This document shows positions 56,408 to 63,263 of a stretch of DNA of 64,000 bases, piece by piece (the stretch's first letter is position 1; each line of letters begins with the position of its first letter). Both the position numbers and the translations under genes were made by a program. The notes under the pieces are model-generated. The model saw only the letters and a program-made list of their open reading frames with translations, searched no databases and was not told the origin of the DNA. The DNA is taken from contig JAHEZM010000004.1 in assembly GCA_023251075.1 (NCBI GenBank), forward strand, positions 124,001 to 188,000, given 5' to 3'. The DNA is from Flavobacteriales bacterium. GTDB lineage: Bacteria; Bacteroidota; Bacteroidia; Flavobacteriales_C; GCA-002722245.

Positions 56408-56803
56408 GGGGCTGACCGGTTTTGACAGGAAGTGCAATCGGTTGGTAAGCGTGTCGAGAGTTGAAACCCCTCTCGTAAATCAAGGATTTCAAATTTTAAT
56501 TGGCGAAAATAACTACGCTCTTGCTGCTTAATCTATCTCAGATAGTTTAACTTAATTCCTGCTCTAGGAGCAGGAACAAGATGTCTCTGAAAGAAGTGCA
56601 CCTGATACTTTTTTCTTTTGAGGCACAACCGAGTTTGGGTTAGTGTTCACAACGTTTCGGTGTGAATGCGAAAATTAAGAAACTAAGTTATAAATAGGGT
56701 GCTTGTATCCGGTTTATTTCCTACAATCAATTACAAGATACACATGTAGAAAGCCATCAGGTTCCTTTTTTGGACGAGGGTTCGACTCCCTCCGGCTCCA
56801 CCA
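56408..56803 (+). ncRNA. ssrA: tmRNA
   Basis: The gene begins GGGGCTGACCGGTTTTGACAGG and ends GGGTTCGACTCCCTCC with GGCTCCACCA. The acceptor stem GGGGCTG/CGGCTCC pairs over seven positions with a G-U. The tag ORF (56502-56531) reads GGC GAA AAT AAC TAC GCT CTT GCT GCT TAA, that is GENNYALAA, fitting Bacteroidota. tmRNA rescues stalled ribosomes with SmpB. Its 3' end is the apparent attachment site of the island that follows and is overlapped antisense by the recombinase stop. Confidence 0.97.
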
Positions 56804-58364
56804 GCGCGGCATACTTGATATTTAATTCAGGTATGCCTTTTTTATTTCCTTCTATTTCCTGCATTTGGCAAGCGATACGCGCTAACACAGGATTTAAACT
56901 GCTGGTTCGACACTGATTTGTCTTTTTATCATACAGCAATCCTTCGGAAGAGATCCAAAACTGTACTCTTTGTTTGGTGACATAATCGGCAGAACCCCAA
57001 TATTCACTAATGTTTTCAGCAGAGTTTAAAAGCACATTAACGCATTCTTCCAAGTTTGACATTTTCCTGCCGGATTTCATCAAAAGCTTCTCTATTTCGG
57101 CTTTTTCTGCGTTGAAACGGTCTTTGTATTTCCTGAACATTTCTGCGCTGATTTCTTCTAAAATGAACCGCTCTTCCAAGCGTTCCAGTTTTTTGTCAAT
57201 TTCCGCGAGTTGATTTTCGCATTTAACGGCTTCATCTTCTTTCACGGTTATTCTCTCTTCATATTCGGCAATCATTTCCCGAGCAATACCATCCTTCATC
57301 TCCTCATCGTTAATATTAAATCGTTCTAAAGCGGAGCTAAAATTTTTATGCAAATCATCTGCTCTCTTATTGTTTTTACAGCCCGGCGTGTTGCACTTGT
57401 AGTAGTACAGGTTCTTTTTCTTCACCACGTAACCACGCATAAATTTAGCGCAATCCTCACAGCGCATAAATCGTTTCAAAGGAAGTTCTTTTCTTTCTTC
57501 GTTGGTTTTATACCCATGATGATTGGTACTTAAAATGCCATTTACTTCAAGGAATATTTCTCTTGACACCAATTTCTCATGATGTCCTTCCACCAATTCT
57601 CCTTCCAAAGCATTATGCGAAAGGAGTCCGCAATAAAAAGGATTCTTGAACAAAGCTGAAATAAACTGGTGAGAAACCTTTAGTCCCATTGAAGCCAATC
57701 GTTTTTTAATTTCCTCATTCGATAGTCCTTTTTCGGTTTTCCATAGAAAAGCTTTGCGCAATAATTTTCCTTTGGCGTTCACCACTATTTTTCGCTTCCC
57801 ATTTTCTTTAATGGTATCATATCCCGTTGGCGGTTTATGACACCATTCGCCGCGGAGCAGAGCTTCTTTCACTCCGCTCATGCATTTTTCCCTGCGGAGC
57901 TGATTATCATATTCACTGAAAATGAACTGGATATTTTGCTGAAGGCTGCCACTTGGTGTAGTAGAATCAGTGGGTTGTGTTACCGAAATTACGTTTACTC
58001 CCTGCGTTTTCAATTGCTCGGTGATGTAAATCGCGTTGGCTCCCGACCGTGAAAAACGGTCAACACTGTAAACAATGATGTATGAAATTTTCTGCCGACT
58101 GTTTTTTACGAAAGAAAGCATATTGTTGAATTCCTTCCGTTCATCGGTCTTTGCACTTTCATACGTTCCACCAAAATTCCCCATGATGGCGAAATTATTT
58201 TTTACGGCGTATTGCTCACAAACTTTCCGCTGGGTAGCAAGACTCATGTTGTTATCTGCTTGCTCTTTGGTAGAAACCCTAGTGTAAATCACGCAATTGT
58301 TGCTGCGGATTTTGACAGATGTTTTTCCTTTGGCGAATTGATTAAATAAAACGGTACTATTCAT
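56757..58364 (-). CDS. Large serine recombinase (site-specific integrase)
   Basis: The N-terminal resolvase domain has the catalytic Ser in VIYTRVSTKEQADNN, with VYSVDRFSRSGANAIYI and the arginine-rich helix near REKCMSGVKEAL. The recombinase domain contains KPPTGYD and KAFLWKTEKGLSNEEIKKRL. A zinc ribbon (MRCEDCAKFM to CNTPGCKNN) and a coiled coil (about 360-430) follow, as in large serine integrases. I chose the ATG at 58364, which overlaps the upstream gene as ATGA; an ATG three codons earlier is possible. The last codons (EGVEPSSKKGT) are antisense to the ssrA 3' end, so the gene abuts its own attachment site. Confidence 0.93.
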   Translation of the reverse strand: MNSTVLFNQFAKGKTSVKIRSNNCVIYTRVSTKEQADNNMSLATQRKVCEQYAVKNNFAIMGNFGGTYESAKTDERKEFNNMLSFVKNSRQKISYIIVYSVDRFSRSGANAIYITEQLKTQGVNVISVTQPTDSTTPSGSLQQNIQFIFSEYDNQLRREKCMSGVKEALLRGEWCHKPPTGYDTIKENGKRKIVVNAKGKLLRKAFLWKTEKGLSNEEIKKRLASMGLKVSHQFISALFKNPFYCGLLSHNALEGELVEGHHEKLVSREIFLEVNGILSTNHHGYKTNEERKELPLKRFMRCEDCAKFMRGYVVKKKNLYYYKCNTPGCKNNKRADDLHKNFSSALERFNINDEEMKDGIAREMIAEYEERITVKEDEAVKCENQLAEIDKKLERLEERFILEEISAEMFRKYKDRFNAEKAEIEKLLMKSGRKMSNLEECVNVLLNSAENISEYWGSADYVTKQRVQFWISSEGLLYDKKTNQCRTSSLNPVLARIACQMQEIEGNKKGIPELNIKYAALVEPEGVEPSSKKGT

Positions 58365-58624
58365 GCGGCACAATTTAAATTTTCATTTTGTTTGAGTTCT
58401 TGTTTCGGTTTTACCACTGTGTGGTAATAGTCAAAAAAGATGATGGTAAATTGGCGAAGGCTATCTATTATTTCTTTCGCCTGTTCATCATTGATTCCTT
58501 GAAACATTTTCCACGATTTTACCTGATCAACAGTAAGTCGACCAGCTTTTCTCAATTTTTCTATTTTATTCTTCATGTCCATAAAATGTTGTTTTAAATT
58601 GGGCTCGCCAATATAACCGATCAT
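58361..58624 (-). CDS. Small protein (87 aa) preceding the serine recombinase
   Basis: The protein is a predicted helical bundle with Lys-rich stretches (MDMKNKIEKLRKAGRLTVDQVKSWKMF). It shares the ATGA overlap with the recombinase start, so the two are translationally coupled. It could be a recombination directionality or accessory factor, but that is an inference from position only. No known motif is present. Confidence 0.65.
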   Translation of the reverse strand: MIGYIGEPNLKQHFMDMKNKIEKLRKAGRLTVDQVKSWKMFQGINDEQAKEIIDSLRQFTIIFFDYYHTVVKPKQELKQNENLNCAA

Positions 58625-58721
58625 GGTTGAAAGGTCTAATATTTTCAGCTATATCTGCTGCAAAAACCCATCCATTATTGGGATGTAGCGGTTTTTTCGC
58701 CCCGATTAGTAGATTTTTGTA

Positions 58722-59039
58722 TTAAAGTCCGGCAAAGAAGGGAATTAATGGTTCTTTAAATTCCTTGATCAGTGATACCAGTACAGGTGATTTTCCATCA
58801 GCTTCCAACACCTTAATTCCAATATCAAAAAGCTTCTCTATCAATTTTTCATTCCACACTCTTTTCTGATTTTGTTCTTGTTGCAGTCTTTGAATTTCAC
58901 GCTGACTTTCTTCTTGCCATTTGGTTTTTTCCTTTTCAATTTCTTCTTTTAGTTTTTTATCGAATCGATTTTTAAAAAAAGCAGTAGAATTTTCTTCTAT
59001 CACTTCAAAATAGTTTGTCTGAATAATTTGTGTAGTCAT
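58722..59039 (-). CDS. Small coiled-coil protein (105 aa), unrecognised
   Basis: Residues about 20-65 are a Lys/Glu/Gln coiled coil (KKLKEEIEKEKTKWQEESQREIQRLQQEQNQ type). The C-terminal 40 residues are more hydrophobic (VLVSLIKEFKEPLIPFFAGL). It sits 2 bases downstream of the 339-residue gene on the same strand and is probably co-transcribed. No function is known. Confidence 0.6.
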   Translation of the reverse strand: MTTQIIQTNYFEVIEENSTAFFKNRFDKKLKEEIEKEKTKWQEESQREIQRLQQEQNQKRVWNEKLIEKLFDIGIKVLEADGKSPVLVSLIKEFKEPLIPFFAGL

Positions 59040-59041
59040 GA

Positions 59042-60061
59042 TTATTGATTTTTAGGTTGGTTTTGTTGCATTGCAGATTGCGAACTTTCTAAAGCGGTTT
59101 TGGTAACATCGGGATTTTCAGCAACACAAGCCAAAAGAGAAACGATATCTTCCATTTGTTGTTTGTTGCAATTTCCTACAGCTTCTTTTATTCCATCCAG
59201 TAGTACTTTGTCTTCTTCAGAAATGATATATTGTTTTTCTTTTTGTGGATCAGTGGATGGTTTTTGTTCTTCCGGATTTTCTTTTTTTCGGAAAGTAGCA
59301 TCTGCTTGTTCGGCGGGTGTTTTTTCCGCACCGCTTAAACCAAGAGTTTTATTTGCTTTATTTCCGCTAAAGATTCCCAAAGAAGAAAGTCCAGATAACA
59401 CTACCGATTCATCCTTTCCTTTCAGTACGTCTTCAAAAAGTTGTGCAAACAATTGTTTAGCAGAGGGAGATTCTTCTGCGCTATCCAATTGCTTTTTTAT
59501 TGCTTGAATTTGTTCTATCAAGCGATCATTTTTCTCATCCAATGCTTCATATTCTTTTCTTCCCTGCTCAAAATCTTTTTCGAGTTCGGAATACTTTTTC
59601 TGCAATTCTGTGTAATCCCAATCCCTGCGGTAGTTTTTAAGTTTTTCGTCAAAATCAATTTCTTTCGATGAATTAGAATTCTCCGTTTTTATTTTTCTGT
59701 CTTGTATTCCGGAAAGTTCTTCTCTGAGCTGTCGGATTTCACGAAGCTCTCTTGATTCTTTCGGTTCTTCTTTTTTGCCATTCAATTCCAACACATGACG
59801 CGTACTTCGCCGCGATTGACCTTCGTAAAAAATGAGAGTGACCGTTCGAGTATCTTCCGTTACGAATTCTTCGTAACCGTCAAATTCTTCAAGGCTACTG
59901 GTTCTGCCAACAACTTTTAAATCATCTACACGGATTTCATACTCGATTGGTCTTCCTTTGTTGATGGCGTTTTGCAAATACTGGTACAGCACCTGAATTT
60001 TTCCATTGCTGTAGGGGCTTTTGTTGATTATCATAGGCATTATTGGTTTACGGTTTAACAT
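59042..60061 (-). CDS. Coiled-coil protein of the island (339 aa), unrecognised
   Basis: A globular N-terminal part (about 10-100, with YEIRVDDLKVVGRTSSLEEFDGYEEFVTED) is followed by a long Glu/Lys/Arg coiled coil (about 100-190). A hydrophobic patch near 205-245 (QLFEDVLKGKDESVVLSGLSSLGIF) and a Gln/Lys/Pro-rich tail follow. Start codons at 60061, 60040 and 60034 are all possible. I do not recognise the family. The product of the next gene, the 105-residue protein, is also coiled-coil, so they may form a complex. Confidence 0.6.
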   Translation of the reverse strand: MLNRKPIMPMIINKSPYSNGKIQVLYQYLQNAINKGRPIEYEIRVDDLKVVGRTSSLEEFDGYEEFVTEDTRTVTLIFYEGQSRRSTRHVLELNGKKEEPKESRELREIRQLREELSGIQDRKIKTENSNSSKEIDFDEKLKNYRRDWDYTELQKKYSELEKDFEQGRKEYEALDEKNDRLIEQIQAIKKQLDSAEESPSAKQLFAQLFEDVLKGKDESVVLSGLSSLGIFSGNKANKTLGLSGAEKTPAEQADATFRKKENPEEQKPSTDPQKEKQYIISEEDKVLLDGIKEAVGNCNKQQMEDIVSLLACVAENPDVTKTALESSQSAMQQNQPKNQ

Positions 60062-60208
60062 TCATTGTACTTCTGCCAAAACTATGCGCGAAAAATGGCG
60101 CAATCACACACTGGAATAGTTAAGAACACTTCAGTACAGCTAAAGTCTAATTTGAACAACTTTAATCGTTTCTAAGCACGGCGTTTTGTCAAAGTTAAAT
60201 GGCAATTC

Positions 60209-60343
60209 TGACACACTTTCCGACTTTGGCACCATTTTGTAATTTCCTGCCGACTATTGCGGAATAAAGTGGTTTTCTGAGATTTTCTTAAATAACGATC
60301 GTAGTCATTTTTCAAAGAAAAGCAATGGGTTTGACACACTTTC
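60209..60343. repeat. Diverged direct repeat in divergent promoter region
   Basis: TGACACACTTTC occurs at 60209-60220 and 60332-60343. Similar downstream text follows both copies (a TGCGgAATAA-like stretch). The region lies between two divergent genes (60062-60444) and shows no ORF I trust. It may hold operators. Confidence 0.5.
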
Positions 60344-60444
60344 GCTTTTCTGTACTTTACTGCGCAATAAGGTTGATTAAGGAACGATTTAGCTATTTTC
60401 GTTGCCCTGTTTTATGTACTTTTATTTCAGAAAAAGTATCTGAT

Positions 60445-61026
60445 ATGAAACCCAAGAAAACGTTCCTGCTTCTGTTTTTACTAAGTTGTATGTGGAGTGT
60501 TTCTTTCACTCAAAATTTGTGGCAAAAGTATTCTGTTACTAGGGATTCTTTAATTAGAAAGCATCCGGATAGCCTTACCTATCGAATAGATTTTGAAGGA
60601 GATTCTGGATTTAGGGAAATGACTATTGTATACAAACAGAAAAAACATTGGGTAGGAATATATTTATCCGTCACACCAATCACACCAGTACTTGATCCGG
60701 AAGCAAAAATAATTATAGTGTCATTTCCTGCTGATAGCCTCGTGAAACAACTTCGAGGTTTAGGCATTGACAGCCTTAAACAAATCACGGAAACGCAATT
60801 ACAAGACTATTTAAACAAAGACATTCCTAAAAATGATTCCACGGCAATATTCTTACTTCCGGAGAGTTCACACGGACATTACCTTTCTATAAATGTTATG
60901 GGAAATAAGATAGCGTACAACGGAGCGCATTATACTAATAGCATTTTTCAAGAACTTAAACCTGTTAAAATATTTAATGACATTGTTGTTTGTATTAATA
61001 CAAATAGCAGGCGATACAATCGTTAG
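60445..61026 (+). CDS. Secreted hypothetical protein (193 aa)
   Basis: The ATG at 60445 begins a signal peptide (MKPKKTFLLLFLLSCMWSVSFTQ). A mixed alpha/beta domain follows, with phrases such as FREMTIVYKQKKHWVGIYLSV and SLVKQLRGLGIDSLKQI. No motif is recognised. A reading from 60325 would hide the signal peptide. Its place in the mobile island suggests an accessory exported protein. Confidence 0.6.
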   Translation: MKPKKTFLLLFLLSCMWSVSFTQNLWQKYSVTRDSLIRKHPDSLTYRIDFEGDSGFREMTIVYKQKKHWVGIYLSVTPITPVLDPEAKIIIVSFPADSLVKQLRGLGIDSLKQITETQLQDYLNKDIPKNDSTAIFLLPESSHGHYLSINVMGNKIAYNGAHYTNSIFQELKPVKIFNDIVVCINTNSRRYNR

Positions 61027-61063
61027 CGCAGCGTAAATGTACCTAGAAAAATGGCGTTTTTTC

Positions 61064-61128
61064 TATTTGTTCGCCGTTTGTTCTTTATCTGTTCTGCATT
61101 CGTCTCTATTTGTTCTGAGTTTGTTCAT
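61064..61128. promoter_or_regulatory. Phased 11-bp repeat array upstream of the PIN-GNAT gene
   Basis: The core TGTTC recurs at 61068, 61079, 61090, 61111 and 61122, with a degenerate copy near 61101. The unit is about 11 bases with a TTTGTTCt-type core. The helical spacing fits repeated protein binding on one DNA face. The rest of the gap 61027-61236 is AT-rich. Confidence 0.5.
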
Positions 61129-61236
61129 CATTTTTAAACTATTCGTTCTTGATAGATTTCTGATAATGATAGAAAGTGTAGGGTTGAAAATAATATCTTT
61201 AACAGCAATGAATAGAGTAACGTCGCATACACAAGA

Positions 61237-62733
61237 GTGAAAATATTAATAGACACCAATATTATTATCCAGTTAGAAGACAACAAAGTCATTGATAAGA
61301 ACTTTGCTGAATTTTATCAATTTGCCATTGCTAATAAATGCGAGGTTTATTATCATCCGGCGTGCGTTAAGGACATTAAACGGGATAAGGATACCAACAG
61401 ACAAGAAATCACTCTCTCCAAATTTAGTAAGTATGCTCAATTCCCTGATCCGGCAACACCAACAAAAGAGTTTATTGAAAAAGTAGGTCAGAAAAAAGAA
61501 AATGATGAAATAGATAATCTTCAACTTTTTCAAATTGTAAAAGAGTACGCCGATTTATTCATTACAGAAGATAATGGCATTATTGCGAAAGCCAATAGCT
61601 TGGAGTTGAATAAAAGTGTGCTAAAAATTGAAGAAGGACTTACGCGCTTAAAAGACCAATTTGATTTAATTGTTCCACAACACCCGTGTTTAACAGAGTG
61701 TTCCGTCAGGGAAATAGAAAGTGAATTAAATGATCCTTTTTTTGATTCTCTGCGAAGTAGTTATTCAGGATTTAACGATTGGTTTTTAACCTGCGCAAAG
61801 GAAAATCGAAAATGCTATCTTCTTAAAGTAAATAACAAAATAAGCGCTATACTGTTATATAATCAGGAAAAAGCAGAAAAACACAACCTTCCAAACATCC
61901 ATGAAGACGTACTGAAAATGTGTACGCTCAAGGTTGACGAAACGGTTTTCGGATATAGGCTCGGTGAATTATTTCTTCAAAAAGTTTTTGCTCTTTGTAT
62001 TGAGCGAAAATTAAACTACCTATATTTAACTGTATTCAAACATCACGTCCATCTCATTAAATTATTAGAAAGCTTCGGTTTTAAACAGGATGAATTCAAA
62101 AACAAAGATGGAGAGCAAGAGCTACGAATGATAAAAAGTTTAATAAAAGCGGAATATAAGTTGAATCCACAAGCAATTGCTTCACATCCCTTTTACAATG
62201 ACGCTGAAGTTGTAAATAAATTTGTAATTCCTATTCAACATCAATTTTACTCAACCTTATTTAAAGATGGGGCTTTTAGACAACCTTCCATTTTTGATGG
62301 TACAGAATTCGGGCTAAATGAAATTGAGGGCAATACTATTTCCAAAGCATACCTTTGTAAATCGAAACGAGTTTCAATGAAAGCAGGAGATTTATTGTTC
62401 TTTTATGCCTCCGGAAAATATAAAACGATTGAACCAGTTGGAATTCTTGATAAAGTGGTTTACACAAAAGACTTAGAAGAAATAACCCAATTAGTAAAAA
62501 GAAAAACGGTTTATTCAAATAAGCAATTAACAGATATGGTACTTGGCAAAAATCCCGTCACCGTTCTGATTTTTCGATTGCTCTATTATCTTAAAACGCC
62601 GATTAAATATGAGGGGATAATACAATTAGAAAGCCATTCCAATAAATTTCAAACAATAACAACGCTTTCGGAATCAGACTATATTAATCTAAAATCAAAA
62701 CAACATTTCGATGAACGTTATATTATCAATTAA
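61237..62733 (+). CDS. Three-domain PIN / GNAT / PUA-like protein
   Basis: The GTG at 61237 starts MKILIDTNIII, the classic PIN opening. The acidic residues Asp6, Asp46, Asp93 (or Asp90) and Asp112 (in FITEDNGI) fit the PIN nuclease site. Residues about 155-285 form a GNAT acetyltransferase fold with the acetyl-CoA-loop-like GYRLGE (229-234) and YLYLTVFKHHVHLIKLLESFGF. The C-terminal 170 residues (from about 330) with VSMKAGDLLFFYASGKYKTI and GILDKVV resemble EVE/ASCH PUA-like RNA-binding folds. An RNA-targeted nuclease and acetyltransferase role is inferred. The stop lies 23 bases inside the next gene. Confidence 0.72.
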   Translation: MKILIDTNIIIQLEDNKVIDKNFAEFYQFAIANKCEVYYHPACVKDIKRDKDTNRQEITLSKFSKYAQFPDPATPTKEFIEKVGQKKENDEIDNLQLFQIVKEYADLFITEDNGIIAKANSLELNKSVLKIEEGLTRLKDQFDLIVPQHPCLTECSVREIESELNDPFFDSLRSSYSGFNDWFLTCAKENRKCYLLKVNNKISAILLYNQEKAEKHNLPNIHEDVLKMCTLKVDETVFGYRLGELFLQKVFALCIERKLNYLYLTVFKHHVHLIKLLESFGFKQDEFKNKDGEQELRMIKSLIKAEYKLNPQAIASHPFYNDAEVVNKFVIPIQHQFYSTLFKDGAFRQPSIFDGTEFGLNEIEGNTISKAYLCKSKRVSMKAGDLLFFYASGKYKTIEPVGILDKVVYTKDLEEITQLVKRKTVYSNKQLTDMVLGKNPVTVLIFRLLYYLKTPIKYEGIIQLESHSNKFQTITTLSESDYINLKSKQHFDERYIIN

Positions 62734-63118
62734 ACCTCAGTACGCCAATGCAATTATTGCCGGCGAAAAGAAAGTTGAGTTTAGAAAACTTACTTTTAAA
62801 CGAGAAGTCAAAAAAGTATATATTTATTCCAGCGCACCGGAACAAAGAATAATTGGTTATTTTATTATTGAAGATATTATTTCCGATTCTCCAAAAGGGC
62901 TTTGGAAGAAATTTAAAAAAGTAGGTGTTATCAACGAAGGAGATTTCTTTGAATACTTCTCAAATAAAGAGATAGGCTATTCCATTAGAATTAAATCAGT
63001 AAAAAAATTCAGAAATCAACTTGATCCTAAGCAAATTTTCGCAGATTTTGTTCCCCCTCAGTCCTATATGTATTGTGGTGAAATTGAATCGCCAAGAATA
63101 GCGAAATCCTTTAAATAA
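62711..63118 (+). CDS. ASCH-domain (PUA-like) protein
   Basis: The 135-residue protein opens with ILSIKPQYANAIIAGEKKVEFRK, which contains the ASCH signature GxKxxExR. Strands such as KVYIYSSAPEQRIIGYFIIEDI follow. ASCH domains bind RNA or modified nucleotides. Its start lies 23 bases inside the PIN-GNAT gene, in another frame, so translation is probably coupled and the products may cooperate. Confidence 0.8.
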   Translation: MNVILSIKPQYANAIIAGEKKVEFRKLTFKREVKKVYIYSSAPEQRIIGYFIIEDIISDSPKGLWKKFKKVGVINEGDFFEYFSNKEIGYSIRIKSVKKFRNQLDPKQIFADFVPPQSYMYCGEIESPRIAKSFK

Positions 63119-63161
63119 AGAATCTATAAACTAACTTTTCGATGATCACGGCTTTTAATTG

Positions 63162-63250
63162 TGCCACAGCCTGTGGCATAAATATCGTAAGCACGAATTT
63201 CTCTCAACACCGTTGAGAGTTTTAAATTATCTTTTGAACCTGATGCTTAC
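63162..63250. other. Structured convergent intergenic segment (nested hairpins)
   Basis: An 8-bp palindrome TGCCACAG/CTGTGGCA (63162-63178) is followed by a perfect 8-bp hairpin CTCTCAAC/GTTGAGAG (63201-63219) nested in an outer stem GTAAGCA/TGCTTAC (63187-63193, 63244-63250). It lies between two convergent genes and could terminate both, although T-tracts are weak. Confidence 0.5.
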
Positions 63251-63263
63251 GCCGCCGATCAAA

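Noticed and set aside
56757-56790. EGVEPSS tail as a functional motif of the recombinase
   Set aside because: It is simply the antisense reading of the tmRNA T-arm and acceptor stem. Such text appears whenever an ORF runs into a tRNA-like gene.
61064-61128. The 11-bp repeats as a CRISPR array
   Set aside because: The units are far too short, there are no unique spacers of about 30 bases, and no cas gene is nearby.
61037-61240. A 67-codon hydrophobic ORF running through the phased repeats and ending at the PIN-GNAT start
   Set aside because: Its hydrophobicity follows from T-rich DNA, it has no recognisable motif, and the 11-bp repeat would shift its frame. I cannot exclude a tiny membrane peptide, but I do not call it.
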